Source: Amycolatopsis sp. EV170708-02-1 (GTDB lineage: Bacteria; Actinomycetota; Actinomycetes; Mycobacteriales; Pseudonocardiaceae). From it: a stretch of 64,000 bases of DNA. A model generated the notes under the pieces. It worked only from the letters and a program-made list of their open reading frames with translations, was not told the origin of the DNA and did not search any database. Made by a program: the position numbers and the translations under genes. The stretch spans positions 8,308,001-8,372,000 of the forward strand of contig NZ_CP092497.1 in NCBI RefSeq assembly GCF_022479115.1, given 5' to 3'. Shown piece after piece: positions 18,457 to 28,234 of this stretch; position 1 is the first letter of the stretch, and each line of letters begins with the position of its first letter.

Positions 18457-19884
18457 TCAGTCCTCTTTCGGTTTCGCGGAAATGCCGTGCCCGAGTTCGC
18501 GGGCTTCGAGATGCCGTTGCCGGATCCGGCGCCCTTCGGCGCTGTCCGCTTCGGTCGGTTCGAGTGGGGTGTAGCCGTGCTGTTCCTGCCAGCGGGGAGG
18601 TTCCGTGCTGGAAGCGAGGGCCCAGGCCGCCTGCCGCGCGGCGCCGACCGCGACGTACTCGGCGACCTCGGGGACGACGACGGGCACGCCGAACACGATC
18701 GGCGCGACCGCGCGGACAGCGGCCGACTGCGCGCCACCACCGATCAGGAGGACGCGGCGGACTTCGAGCCCCTGCTCACGCAGGGCGTCGAGACCGGCGG
18801 CGAGGCCGCACAGCATGCCTTCGACGGCGGCGCGGGCAAGGTTTTCGGGCGTCATGTTCGCGCGGGTGAGGCCGAAGAGCGTGCCCCTAGCGTCCGGGAG
18901 GTTCGGCGTCCGTTCGCCGTCGAGATACGGCAGGAAGGTGAGGCCGCCGGAACCGCGTGTGGCGGCGAGCGCCAGCTTGTCGAACTCAGCGAGTTCGACG
19001 CCGAGCATCGCGGACGTGGCCGTCAGCACGCGGGCCGCGTTCAGGGTGCAGGCCAGTGGGAGGAAACGGCCGGTGGCGTCGGCGAATCCCGCGACGATTC
19101 CGGAGGGGTCGGCACTCGCGGTCTCGGAGACGCCGAAGACGGTGCCGCTGGTGCCGAGCGAGACCACGACGTCGCCAGGGGCGAGTTCGAGACCGAGGGC
19201 GGCGGCCATGTTGTCGCCGGTCCCGGCCGAGACCAGGATCCCGTCCGGCGTGCGGCCCGCGGCTTCGGCGGGGCCGATGACCTTGGGCAGCTCAGGAGTG
19301 CGGCCGCCGAAGGCGTGCGCGAGGAGGTCTTGGCGGTATTCGCCGGTGGCGGGCGAGAAGTACCCGGTACCGGAAGCGTCGCCGCGGTCGGTGACCGGCT
19401 CAGCGCCGTCGCCCAGCAACCGCCAGGTCAGCCAGTCGTGCGGGAGCAGGACGCGGGCGACGCGATCGGCCAGTTCGGGTTCGTTCTCCGCCATCCAGCG
19501 CAGCTTCGTGACGGTGAAGCTGGCGACCGGAAGGGAGCCGACGGATTTCGCCCAGTTTTCGGCGCCGAGTTCGGCGCCAAGGTCTTCGGCCGCCTTCGCG
19601 GAGCGGGTGTCGTTCCACAGCAAGGCGGGCCGGACGACCTCACCGTCCTCGTCGAGGGCGACCATGCCGTGCTGCTGACCACCGATCCCGATGGCGCCGA
19701 CGCCGTCGAGCAGGCCGTCTGTCGCCTCGCGGAACGCGTCCCACCACGCGGCGGGAGCGACCTCGGTGCCGTCAGGATGCGAAGCGCGGCCGGTGCGGAC
19801 GATCTCGCCGGTGTTCGCGTCGCAGACGACGATCTTCGTCGACTGGGTCGACGAGTCGATTCCGGCGACCAGGTCAGAACTCAT
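18457..19884 (-). CDS. xylB: Xylulokinase
   Basis: FGGY kinase that should phosphorylate D-xylulose at O5. 475 residues, ATG 19884. Marks: [15 protein letters not shown] (phosphate 1), [13 protein letters not shown] near residue 63, [41 protein letters not shown] (phosphate 2) near 240, and [14 protein letters not shown] (adenosine loop) near 380. It overlaps the 3' end of the DeoR regulator gene by 11 bases. No xylose isomerase is in the window, so the true substrate could be another ketose or polyol. Confidence 0.85.
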   Translation of the reverse strand: MSSDLVAGIDSSTQSTKIVVCDANTGEIVRTGRASHPDGTEVAPAAWWDAFREATDGLLDGVGAIGIGGQQHGMVALDEDGEVVRPALLWNDTRSAKAAEDLGAELGAENWAKSVGSLPVASFTVTKLRWMAENEPELADRVARVLLPHDWLTWRLLGDGAEPVTDRGDASGTGYFSPATGEYRQDLLAHAFGGRTPELPKVIGPAEAAGRTPDGILVSAGTGDNMAAALGLELAPGDVVVSLGTSGTVFGVSETASADPSGIVAGFADATGRFLPLACTLNAARVLTATSAMLGVELAEFDKLALAATRGSGGLTFLPYLDGERTPNLPDARGTLFGLTRANMTPENLARAAVEGMLCGLAAGLDALREQGLEVRRVLLIGGGAQSAAVRAVAPIVFGVPVVVPEVAEYVAVGAARQAAWALASSTEPPRWQEQHGYTPLEPTEADSAEGRRIRQRHLEARELGHGISAKPKED

Positions 19885-20689
19885 ATTCCGGCCCCTCCGG
19901 TGCGCACTCGACCTGCTCGATCGCGGTCCCTGCGGTCAGCGCGGCCTCGATCTCCTCGGTCGGTGTCTCTTCGTCGGTGATCAGGAGGTCGTAGTCGCCG
20001 ATGTCGCCGTACGCGTAGGTGGCGGTGCGGCCGAACTTGGAGTTGTCGACGACCAGGACGTTGCGATCGGCGGTGCGGAGCGCGGCCTTCTTGAGCTCGG
20101 CGTAGTCCTGGACCGGGTGGAACAGGCGGCCGACCGCGACCGCGGCGACCGAGACGAACGCGATGTCGGCGTGCGTGCGGTCGAGGAACGCGACGACGTC
20201 CGGGCCGGCGCACGAGTCGAACTCGTGGTGGTAGCGCCCGCCCGCCAGGACGACCTCGACGCTCTTGGCGAGCCCGAGGATGCGGGCGGCTTCGAGCGAG
20301 TTGGTGATGACGGTGAGGTCGTCGACCTGGCCGAGGCGGCGGACGAGCGGGAAGAGCGTCGTCGAGTCGTCGACGAAGACGGTCTGGCCGGAGTGGACGT
20401 GCGCCGCGGCGGCCTCGCCGAGCGCGTCCTTGGTGGCCTGGTTGAAGGTGTCGCGGAAGCGGGCGGCCGACTCCATGGTCGTCGCGGGATAGGCCTCGAC
20501 CTTGCCGCGGAGTTTGCGGAGGAGACGGCGGTCGGCGAGATCGTCGAGGTCGCGGTGCATCGTCATCAGGCTGACGCCGAAGCGGGTGGTGAGGTCGTCG
20601 ATGCGGACCTCGCCGGTGGCGATGACGTGGTCGAGGATCTCCTGGCGTCGCTGCTCGACTGCGGCGTCCGAGGGCCTGGTCTTAGACAT
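19874..20689 (-). CDS. DeoR-family sugar regulator
   Basis: 271 residues, ATG 20689 (a GTG nine bases earlier is possible). N-terminal helix-turn-helix ([19 protein letters not shown], then [16 protein letters not shown]), C-terminal sugar-phosphate sensor ([55 protein letters not shown]). It probably represses its own operon with xylB and the ABC ATPase, through the TAACTC half-sites 90 bp upstream. Confidence 0.88.
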   Translation of the reverse strand: MSKTRPSDAAVEQRRQEILDHVIATGEVRIDDLTTRFGVSLMTMHRDLDDLADRRLLRKLRGKVEAYPATTMESAARFRDTFNQATKDALGEAAAAHVHSGQTVFVDDSTTLFPLVRRLGQVDDLTVITNSLEAARILGLAKSVEVVLAGGRYHHEFDSCAGPDVVAFLDRTHADIAFVSVAAVAVGRLFHPVQDYAELKKAALRTADRNVLVVDNSKFGRTATYAYGDIGDYDLLITDEETPTEEIEAALTAGTAIEQVECAPEGPEYEF

Positions 20690-20778
20690 GGGCGACACCG
20701 TTCACGACCCGGACCATCGCGGTCTCGGCGGGGTGGGTGTCGGCGCTCACACCTGCTTCTTACCAGATGATTCGCCCG

Positions 20779-20803
20779 GAGTTAACACGTAACTCGATAA
20801 CTC
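20779..20803. promoter_or_regulatory. Candidate DeoR operator, three GAGTTA/TAACTC half-sites
   Basis: GAGTTA (20779-20784), ACACG, TAACTC (20790-20795) form a perfect inverted repeat; a third TAACTC follows at 20798-20803. This AT-rich patch is 90-115 bp upstream of the DeoR start, in the only sizeable gap before the operon. Confidence 0.55.
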
Positions 20804-20843
20804 CCGCATTTTTTCCCACTCCCGCCGCCTGCCCCGCCGACCT

Positions 20844-20940
20844 GCGTTTAGCCCCCTAACTGCGCTCTGATGGCACCCGCCTGCAGAACGTGGGCATCTG
20901 AGGGCACCCGCCCGCAGAGCGCGGTTAGGGGGCTAAACGC
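20844..20940. repeat. Two palindromic repeats upstream of DeoR / downstream of nnr
   Basis: 20844-20863 (GCGTTTAGCCCCCTAACTGC) and 20921-20940 (GCGGTTAGGGGGCTAAACGC), 77 bp apart, lying between the DeoR promoter region and the nnr stop. Both are the GGGG/CCCC-centre variety. Confidence 0.85.
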
Positions 20941-20955
20941 AGGTCGGCGCCCTGG

Positions 20956-22395
20956 TCAGGAGGTCAGGGAGCGGACGGACCGGAGGGCATCGGGGATCGC
21001 GCCGAGGATGCCGGAGGCCGAGGTGGGGGCGCCGTCGGCGGCGAGCGAGCCGGCGAGCGAGTGGACGTGCGCGGCCGCCCCGGCCGCCAGCCACGGATCG
21101 AGCCCGGACGCGAGCAACGCGCCGACCAGACCGGACAGCACGTCCCCCGAACCCGCCGTCGCGAGCCACGACCCCCGCGGCGTGTTCACCAGCGCGCGCC
21201 CGTCCGGCGCCGCGACCACCGTGCAGTGCCCCTTCAGGAGCACGACGGCGTCGTACTTCCGCGCGGCCGACCGCGCCGCCGCGACCCGGTCCGCCCCCGG
21301 CGGCGCCCCCATCAGCCGCTCGAACTCCCCCGCGTGCGGAGTCAGCACGAGCGGCGTCTCCGGGTCACGCGCGTCGAGCACGTCGGGCGACCGCGCGATG
21401 ATCGTCGTCGCGTCGGCGTCCGCGCACACCGGCACGCCGCGGCCGAGCACGAACCGCAGCACGTCCCGCCCTTCGTGCCCAGTGCCGATCCCCGGCCCGA
21501 CGACCCACGCCTGCACCCGGCCCGCGTCGGTCACCGAACCCGTCGCGATGATCTCGGGCCACTGCCCGCGAACCACGTCCGCCGCATGACCGGCGTAGCG
21601 CACCAGCCCGGACGTCGCCCGCACCGCCGCGCCGGCCGCGAGCACGGCCGCCCCCGGATACGTCGCCGACCCGGCGGCGACCCCGACCACGCCCTGGCTG
21701 TACTTGTCGTCGTCCGGACCGGGCACCGGCCAAGCGGCGGCGACGTCCGCCGTATCGAGTCGTTGCAGATCGGGCTCGGTGAGCCGCAGTCCGATGTCCA
21801 CCAGGGACACCTCGCCGCAGGACGCGGGCGCGAGGGCGTGCACCGGCTTGAGCGCGCCGAAGGTGACCGTCCGGTCGGCCACGACCGCCGGACCGTCGAC
21901 GGCACCGGTGTCCGGATCCACCCCGCTCGGCAGATCGACGGCCAGCACCGGCGAGCTCACGTGCTCCAGCAGCGCGGCCGCGTCCGGCCGCAGAGGCCCA
22001 CGCGCCGAGATTCCGACGATTCCGTCGACGACGAGGTCGGCCCGCTTGATCCACTGTGGACCGTCCTCAAGGGACACGACCTTGCCACCAGATCGCTTCA
22101 GCGCGGCCAAACCCGGGCCGTGCGCGCGTTCGGGTTTCAGCAGGATCGCCGAGACGGCCACATTGCGGCGACGCAGGAACGCGCCGGCCCACAAGGCGTC
22201 ACCGCCGTTGTTCCCCGACCCGACGAGCAGCGTCACCCGCCGCCCGGACACCGAACCCGTGTGCTCGGCCAGCATTTGGGCCGCGTGCACGGCGAGCCCG
22301 AAAGCCGCGCGCCGCATGAGTTCGCCGTCGGGAGTGACGGCGAGCAACCGGTCCTCCGCCGCGCGAATCCGTTCCGTGGTCCAGATTCCCTGCAC
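20956..22395 (-). CDS. nnr: Bifunctional NAD(P)HX epimerase/dehydratase
   Basis: Repairs hydrated NAD(P)H. 479 residues, GTG 22395. N-terminal YjeF_N epimerase part (LLVGSGNNGGDALWAGAFL near 55, VDLPSGVDPDTG near 150), C-terminal YjeF_C dehydratase part (DKYSQGVVGVAAGSATYPGA near 230, VVGPGIGTG near 295, LTPHAGEFERL near 345, LLKGHCTVV and WLATAGSGDVLSGLVGALLA near 400-430). It is 14 bp downstream of glmS, so likely cotranscribed, as in other actinobacteria. Confidence 0.94.
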   Translation of the reverse strand: MQGIWTTERIRAAEDRLLAVTPDGELMRRAAFGLAVHAAQMLAEHTGSVSGRRVTLLVGSGNNGGDALWAGAFLRRRNVAVSAILLKPERAHGPGLAALKRSGGKVVSLEDGPQWIKRADLVVDGIVGISARGPLRPDAAALLEHVSSPVLAVDLPSGVDPDTGAVDGPAVVADRTVTFGALKPVHALAPASCGEVSLVDIGLRLTEPDLQRLDTADVAAAWPVPGPDDDKYSQGVVGVAAGSATYPGAAVLAAGAAVRATSGLVRYAGHAADVVRGQWPEIIATGSVTDAGRVQAWVVGPGIGTGHEGRDVLRFVLGRGVPVCADADATTIIARSPDVLDARDPETPLVLTPHAGEFERLMGAPPGADRVAAARSAARKYDAVVLLKGHCTVVAAPDGRALVNTPRGSWLATAGSGDVLSGLVGALLASGLDPWLAAGAAAHVHSLAGSLAADGAPTSASGILGAIPDALRSVRSLTS

Positions 22396-22409
22396 GACGC
22401 CTCCGGTCT

Positions 22410-24272
22410 CTATTCGACGGTGACCGACTTCGCCAGGTTACGCGGCTTGTCGACGTCGTACCCGCGCGTGCGGGCGATCTCGGCGGCCAGCACCTGCAGC
22501 GGAACCGTGGAGACCAGCGGCTGCAGCAGGGTCGGGACGGCCGGGATCTCGATCAGCTCGTCGGCGAAGGGGCGGACGGTCTCGTCGCCCTCCTCCGCGA
22601 TCACGATCGTGCGGGCACCGCGCGCCTGGATCTCGCTGATGTTCGACACCAGCTTCGAGTGCAGCACCGCGCGCCCCTTGGGCGACGGCATCACCACCAC
22701 GACGGGCAGGCCTTCTTCGATCAGGGCGATCGGGCCGTGCTTGAGCTCGCCGGCGGCGAAGCCCTCGGCGTGCATGTACGCCAGTTCCTTGAGCTTCAGC
22801 GCGCCTTCGAGGGCGACCGGGAAACCGACGTGACGGCCGAGGAACAGCACGGCCTTCGAGTCGGCGATCCGGCGGCCGAGGTCGCGGACCTGGTCCACAG
22901 TGGACAGGACCTTCTGCACCGCGGCGGGCATGGCCTCGAGTTCGGCGAACTCGCGGGCCACCTCGTCCGGGTACTTGGTGCCGCGGGCCTGCGCGAGCGC
23001 CAGGCCGACCAGGTAGTTGGCCGCGATCTGCGCGAGGAACGCCTTGGTCGAGGCGACCCCGATCTCCGGACCGGCGTGCGTGTAGAGGACGGCGTCGGAC
23101 TCACGCGGGATCTGCGCGCCGTTGGTGTTGCAGACGGCCAGCACGCGGGCCTTCTGCTCACGTGCGTGACGGACGGCTTCGAGCGTGTCCGCGGTCTCGC
23201 CCGACTGGGAGACGGCGACGACCAGCGTCGCGCGGTCCAGCACCGGGTCGCGGTAGCGGAACTCGCTGGCCAGCTCGACCTCGACCGGGAGGCGGCACCA
23301 GTGCTCGATCGCGTACTTGGCGACGAGGCCCGAGTGGTACGCGGAACCACAGGCGACGACGAAGACCTTGTCGACGTCGCGCAGGTCCTGGTCGGAGATG
23401 CGTTGCTCGTCGAGGATGATCCGGCCGCCGTCGAAGTGGCCGCGCAGCGTGTTCGCCAGCGCCTCCGGCTGCTCCTCGATCTCCTTGAGCATGAAGTACT
23501 CGTGGCCGCCCTTTTCCGCGGCCGAGAGGTCCCAGTCGACGGTGAACGGCTTGGCCTGGGCGGCGTCGCCGTGGAAGTCGGTGACCTCGTAGCCGTCGCG
23601 GGTGATCACGACGAGCTGGTCCTGGCCGAGCTCGACCGCCTCGCGCGTGTGCTCGATGAACGCGGCGACGTCGGAAGCGACGAAGTGCTCACCCTCGCCG
23701 ACGCCGACGACCAGCGGCGACGAACGGCGGGCGGCGACGACGGTGTCCGGCTGGTCGGCGATGGTCACGACCAGCGTGAACGCGCCCTCGAGACGGCGGC
23801 AGACCGCGGCGACGCTGGCCGCGAAGTCGCCCTTCGTGTCGCCCTCGGTGTACGCGCGGGCGATCAGGTGCGCGGCGGTCTCGGAGTCGGTGTCGCTCGC
23901 CATCTCGACGCCTTCGGCCTCGAGCTCGGCGCGCAGGGCGGCGAAGTTCTCGATGATGCCGTTGTGCACGACGGCGACGCGCTGGGAGGCGTCGCGGTGC
24001 GGGTGCGAGTTGCGGTCGACCGGGGCGCCGTGGGTGGCCCAGCGGGTGTGGCCCATCCCGGCGGTGCCGGTGAAGGCGTCCCTGCCGACGGTGTCGAGCT
24101 GGGTCTCCAGGTTGGCCAGGCGGCCCGCTTTACGCTCGACGTTCAGCGCGCCGGCGCCGTCGAGGACCGCGACGCCTGCCGAGTCATAGCCGCGGTACTC
24201 CATCCTGCGCAGGCCGCCGATGACGACGTCCAGGGCGGGGCGGTGTCCGACGTATCCCACGATTCCACACAC
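22410..24272 (-). CDS. glmS: Glutamine-fructose-6-phosphate aminotransferase
   Basis: Makes glucosamine-6-phosphate, the first step to UDP-GlcNAc; glmM in this window is the next step and wecB uses the end product. 620 residues, GTG 24272. The first residues VCGIVGYVG put the catalytic cysteine at position 2 (position 1 after processing). N-terminal glutaminase (RMEYRGYDSAG, GHTRWATHG, DSETAAHL), two SIS domains (CGSAYHSGLVAKY, SQSGETADTLEA; FLGRHVGFPVALEGALKLKE) and the C-terminal LAKSVTVE. The GTCCACAGTGGAC motif occurs at 22893-22905. Confidence 0.96.
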   Translation of the reverse strand: MCGIVGYVGHRPALDVVIGGLRRMEYRGYDSAGVAVLDGAGALNVERKAGRLANLETQLDTVGRDAFTGTAGMGHTRWATHGAPVDRNSHPHRDASQRVAVVHNGIIENFAALRAELEAEGVEMASDTDSETAAHLIARAYTEGDTKGDFAASVAAVCRRLEGAFTLVVTIADQPDTVVAARRSSPLVVGVGEGEHFVASDVAAFIEHTREAVELGQDQLVVITRDGYEVTDFHGDAAQAKPFTVDWDLSAAEKGGHEYFMLKEIEEQPEALANTLRGHFDGGRIILDEQRISDQDLRDVDKVFVVACGSAYHSGLVAKYAIEHWCRLPVEVELASEFRYRDPVLDRATLVVAVSQSGETADTLEAVRHAREQKARVLAVCNTNGAQIPRESDAVLYTHAGPEIGVASTKAFLAQIAANYLVGLALAQARGTKYPDEVAREFAELEAMPAAVQKVLSTVDQVRDLGRRIADSKAVLFLGRHVGFPVALEGALKLKELAYMHAEGFAAGELKHGPIALIEEGLPVVVVMPSPKGRAVLHSKLVSNISEIQARGARTIVIAEEGDETVRPFADELIEIPAVPTLLQPLVSTVPLQVLAAEIARTRGYDVDKPRNLAKSVTVE

Positions 24273-24325
24273 GGCCACCAGCCTAACGACGGGAATCCGG
24301 CCTTCTCGCCCGGGCGCCCGCACCT

Positions 24326-24345
24326 GCGTTTAGCGGGCTAAACGC
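24326..24345. repeat. Palindromic repeat in the glmS upstream region
   Basis: GCGTTTAGCGGGCTAAACGC, perfect, 54 bp upstream of the glmS start and 56 bp before the divergent hydrolase gene. Confidence 0.9.
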
Positions 24346-24400
24346 GACGCGTGGGGCGGCGCGCGGGCCGGACGGGGGTGCGGGCAGTAAGGTCACGAAC

Positions 24401-25231
24401 ATGGCCAGCAAGCCCAAGCAGCTGCTCGCGGAGCTGTCCCACCCAGGTCCGCACGACGTTCTGCGCGGCAACCTCGCCCTGGTCGGACTGCCCGGTGTCG
24501 TGTTCACGCCCCGATCCGGGCTCGGACTGCCCGCGATCGCCTTCGGGCACGGCTGGCTGCAGCCGACCGGGAGCTACCGGCACCTGCTCCGGCACCTCGC
24601 GAGCTGGGGCATCGTCGCGGCGGCTCCGGCCACCCAGCGCGGGCCGCTGCCTTCGCACCGGCTGCTGGCCGGCGACCTGCTCACCACGCTCGAGCTGATC
24701 ACGACGGTCCGCCTCGGACCGGACGGCATCAGCGTCGACCCGGCGAAGCTCGGCCTGGCCGGGCATTCGACCGGCGGCGGTTCGGCGGTGCTGGCCGCCG
24801 CGCAGGCGGCCGAGAACGACGAGCGGCCCGAGATCCGCGCCGTCGCGACCATCACCCCCGCTCAGACGTTGCCGCCGGCGACGGTGTCGGCCCGGTCGGT
24901 GACCGTGCCCGGACTGCATCTCGCGGCGAGCGAAGACCTGGTCGCGCCGCCGGTCGGCCATGCCGAGGCCATCGCGGACGCGTGGGGCGGGCCGGTGCAG
25001 CTGCGGAAGCTCGGGAAGTCGTCGCATCTCGGCGTCACCGAAGGCAGGCACTGGAGCCAGCTGCTGCTGCACGGGAAGCCGCACCGCGGGACCCAGCAGC
25101 TGGCGCGGGCGCTGTTCACCGCGTTCTTCCTCACGCACCTGACGGGGACGACGAAGTACCAGCCGCTGCTGGACGCCGACGTCAAACGCGCCCCCATCGA
25201 GCTCCAAGACGGCGTCCCGGAGCGCGTTTAG
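24401..25231 (+). CDS. Dienelactone-hydrolase/lipase-like serine hydrolase
   Basis: 276 residues, ATG 24401 with AAGG ten bases before. Alpha/beta hydrolase of the chlorophyllase/PET-hydrolase-like kind: oxyanion region AIAFGHGWLQPTGSY near 48, nucleophile elbow LAGHSTGGGSAVLAAAQ near 123, acid region LAASEDLVAPP, histidine in GKSSHLGVTEG. No signal peptide, so cytosolic. The last three residues and TAG stop (ERV) lie in a palindromic repeat. Substrate unknown. Confidence 0.8.
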   Translation: MASKPKQLLAELSHPGPHDVLRGNLALVGLPGVVFTPRSGLGLPAIAFGHGWLQPTGSYRHLLRHLASWGIVAAAPATQRGPLPSHRLLAGDLLTTLELITTVRLGPDGISVDPAKLGLAGHSTGGGSAVLAAAQAAENDERPEIRAVATITPAQTLPPATVSARSVTVPGLHLAASEDLVAPPVGHAEAIADAWGGPVQLRKLGKSSHLGVTEGRHWSQLLLHGKPHRGTQQLARALFTAFFLTHLTGTTKYQPLLDADVKRAPIELQDGVPERV

Positions 25232-25243
25232 CCCGCTAAACGC
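25224..25243. repeat. Palindromic repeat ending the hydrolase gene
   Basis: GCGTTTAGCCCGCTAAACGC, perfect. It supplies the TAG stop (25229-25231) of the plus-strand hydrolase and sits 18 bp from the stop of the convergent 178-residue gene. Confidence 0.9.
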
Positions 25244-25261
25244 GCTCCGGTGCCGGGGCGG

Positions 25262-25798
25262 TCAGTCGACCATCCACGAGTTGTTCGAGAAGTCGTCGTC
25301 GTCGAAGCCCTTGTCGTCACGGGCATGACGACCACGACGACGCGCGGGTGTGCCAGGAGCCTCAGGCGCCGCCGCAGCCGGAGCGGGCGTCGGCGCCGCG
25401 GGCGGGACGTCCACCGTCGACGGCATCCCGGGCACCCCGGGGGCGACCGGCAGAGGCGGCGGAGGCGGTGCCGGCCGAGACGCGTCAGGACGCGCACCGA
25501 ACTCGGCGAACCTGGCGTCCGGCTTGTCGTCGTCCTCGATGTCGAAGCCGATCGTGTGGCTGCGGTCGGCGGTCGTCTTGCCGGTCAGCCAGCCGCCCGC
25601 CTCCTTGCTCCGCTTCCCCAGCTCCTGCATGTGAGCGGCGTACTTGTCGTGGATGGCGGCGTCCTTCTGCATGGTCTCCACCGCCTGGGCCTTGGCGTCG
25701 GCGAGATGCCGCTCCCGCAGCCCGCGCTGCTCCAACTGCTCCGTGATGGCGGCGTCCTGCCTGGACATGGCGGCCGCCAGCCGGTCAACAGCGCTCAT
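25262..25798 (-). CDS. Type VII module A, coiled-coil protein with C-terminal DDDDF motif
   Basis: 178 residues, not a family I can name. Residues 1-70 are helical and charged (likely coiled coil), then AGGWLTGKT, an acidic IEDDDKPD patch, a proline/alanine-rich stretch (about 105-150), an arginine patch RRRGRHAR, and the end FDDDDFSNNSWMVD. The same plan and ending occur in the 160-residue protein at 31632 and partly in the 120-residue protein at 40385, all beside type VII secretion genes. It is the last gene of module A (28548 to 25262). I suggest a chaperone or accessory factor for the large neighbour; function unproven. Confidence 0.7.
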   Translation of the reverse strand: MSAVDRLAAAMSRQDAAITEQLEQRGLRERHLADAKAQAVETMQKDAAIHDKYAAHMQELGKRSKEAGGWLTGKTTADRSHTIGFDIEDDDKPDARFAEFGARPDASRPAPPPPPLPVAPGVPGMPSTVDVPPAAPTPAPAAAAPEAPGTPARRRGRHARDDKGFDDDDFSNNSWMVD

Positions 25799-25827
25799 CG
25801 GTCCTCCCTCGTTCCCCGGTCAGGCGA

Positions 25828-28234
25828 TCATCGTTCGTAACTGATCGAACGGTCGCCACCCTCGTCGTCGAGCGATCCGCTGATCCGGCCGCCCGCACCA
25901 CTGGTCTCGAAAATGCCACCCTCGACGCGGTACTGGCTCGACCCGCGCTGCGTGTCACCCCCGCCACCACCGGCCGCGCCGCCCATGGCGCCCATGCCAC
26001 CCATCATGCCGCCCATTCCGGCGGGCGAGCTTCCGGCACCGGCACCAGCGCCGGCGGGCGCCGGGTCCATCCCGCCGGGGGCCATTCCGAGGCCGCCTTC
26101 GACCCCGGCCGGCTGCGCGCCGCCCCCGGACTGCATGCCCGCTTCCAGCGAACCGGCCTCGTTCAGCGAACCCGCGGAACCACCCTCGATGGGGCTCCCG
26201 AGGGCGCCTTCGAAGCTGCCTCCGCCTCCGCCGCCACTGGCGGCCGGCACGGTGCCATCGCCACCGGCACCGCCACCGGAAGCACCACCGGCGGCTTCGG
26301 CGCCCGCAGCCACTCCAGCGGTCCCTTCGGCACCGACACCGACCTCGACGCCGCCCGGGGCACTGAAGCCACTGCCGCCGCCTCCACCGGGCGCCATCCC
26401 GCCCTCGGCCGGGGCGGGCATCGTGCGAATGTCATCGGTCTTGCCGGGCTGCGGGTTGCCGGGATTCCGGTCGTCGAGACCGTTCTTGAGGTCGTCGCCG
26501 GGCTTGAGCTCCTTCTTCTCACCCTTTTCGTCGAGGGTGTAGGTGGTCGGCTCGCCCTTGCCGTCGTCGACGGTCACCACGGTCGGGCCGTTCGGACCGT
26601 CCGGCTGCTCGGCGGTGATCTTGAGGTTGCCGTCCTGGATGTGGATCTTGCCGTCCGGGCCGGGCCGGTAGACGCCGTCGGGGCCGGGCTCGCCTTCCTT
26701 GACCGTGCCCTTCGGCCCGAACTCGCCGTCCTTGCCGTCCTTGCCCTCTTCGCCGGGCTTGCCGTCCTCGCCCTTCGGGTCGTCGAAGTCGAGCTTGTAG
26801 TCCTTCTCGTTGCCCTTGCCGTCGTCGACCTTGATGTCCATTTTGCCGTCTTTATCCGGCTCGGTCATCTCGATCTTGTTGTCGCCCTTTTGGACGGTCA
26901 TGGTGTCCTGACCGTCCATGCCGTCCTTGATCGCCTCACCCGTCGCGGGGTCGATCGGGTACGGCTTGCCGGTCTCGGGGTCGATCTCCAGCGGCTTTCC
27001 GGTGACCGGGTTCGTGCCCTCGGCGGGCTTCTCCTCCGGCTTCGGCGTCTCGGGGACCTCCGCGGCCGGCGGCGTGCTGGCACCGCCACCACTTCCGCTG
27101 CCACCGCCGCTCCCGCTGCCACTCCCGCCGCCGGTGCCTCCACCGGTGCCCCACCGGTGTCACCGCCGCCACCCTTGTCCTTGCCGTCGTCGGGGGGCGT
27201 CGTCTTCTCGGACCCGGGCGCGGGGAACGGGTTCGTGTAGTCCTCCATGAACCGCGAAAGCTCGTGGTACTGCGTGTTGATCGTCTCGGTCGCGTTCTTG
27301 CAGAGCTTCTTGAAGTTCTCGTACCGCTCACCGAACTCGGTGGCGAAAGAGCCTTCAGCCACTGCTTCGCGGCCCCGATCGCGTAGTCCTTGTTCTCGTC
27401 GTTCAGCTTGCAGTCGTCGTCGCGCAGCCGTTCGGCGAGGTTGTTGCCCGGACACGCGGAGTCCAGCCAGACCGCGACGTCCATGAGCTTCTCTTTGGAG
27501 TCGACCTTGCCGTTCGCGATTTCGACGACCTGCTTCGCCGTGTACAGCGGCGCCGTGGCGACTTTGTCGACACGCAGCTTCAGCGTTTCGTCGACCTTCA
27601 GCTTGAGCGCGCTGTAGATCTTGTCGATGGTCGAAGGCACCAGCTTGATGGCGCCTTCCATCTGCGCGATGAGTTCCTTCGCGTCGGGCTGGATCCGCTG
27701 CTCGTACTTGACCTTCGCGGCCGTCGCGCCCTCGCCCTTCCAATCGTGGAAGAGCGTGGTCAACGCCGAGGTCGCGTCCCGCTGGGTCTGTTCGACGATC
27801 TTCTTGGCGTCGGCGAGGTCTTCGACCTCGTCGAACATCTTCTGGAAATTGATCTCGCGGTTCTCGTGGAACCGGTCCCAGATGTCGGTCTTGTAGCTGA
27901 TTTCGCCCGACTTCTCCGGCATCTTGTTCCAGACCTGCTCGGCCCAGTCGGAGAAGAAGTCCAGCGCCGGCTTTCCGAGGTCGAGCACCTGGTCGGATTT
28001 GGTGGTGGCGCCCCCGGCGGCGGGCCGGGACATGGCGTCGAGGTCCTTGTCGGCCTGCTTCGTTTCGGCCGCCTGCTTCTTGTCCCCGGCCGCGTTCGAG
28101 TCACGTTCGGCGACGGCCTTCTTGTAGGCCTCTTCCCGGTTGCCGAACGGCAACAGCAAGGCGTCTTTGGTGCCCTGCGTGACGTACGGGTCGTTCAGGA
28201 TTTCCCTGATCTGTGCGGGCGTCGGTTCACTCAT
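25828..28234 (-). CDS. Type VII module A, large substrate-like protein, two apparent frameshifts
   Basis: Paralogue of the 795-residue protein at 32125. It starts MSEPTPAQIREILNDPYVTQ at ATG 28234 (TAATG overlap with the 104-residue gene). Helical N-terminal half (to about 330), then a Gly/Ser/Pro linker, PETGKPYPIDPATGEAIKDG, a beta-rich segment (KIEMTEPDKDGKMDIKVDDG and IHIQDGNLKITAEQPDG), a long Gly/Ala/Met-rich tail, and the end RISGSLDDEGGDRSISYER. The frame breaks twice: near 27350-27354 and 27149-27152, each fixed by one extra G on the gene strand. Corrected length is 802 residues. Probably an exported or surface protein of the ESX-4-type system (inference). Confidence 0.7.
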
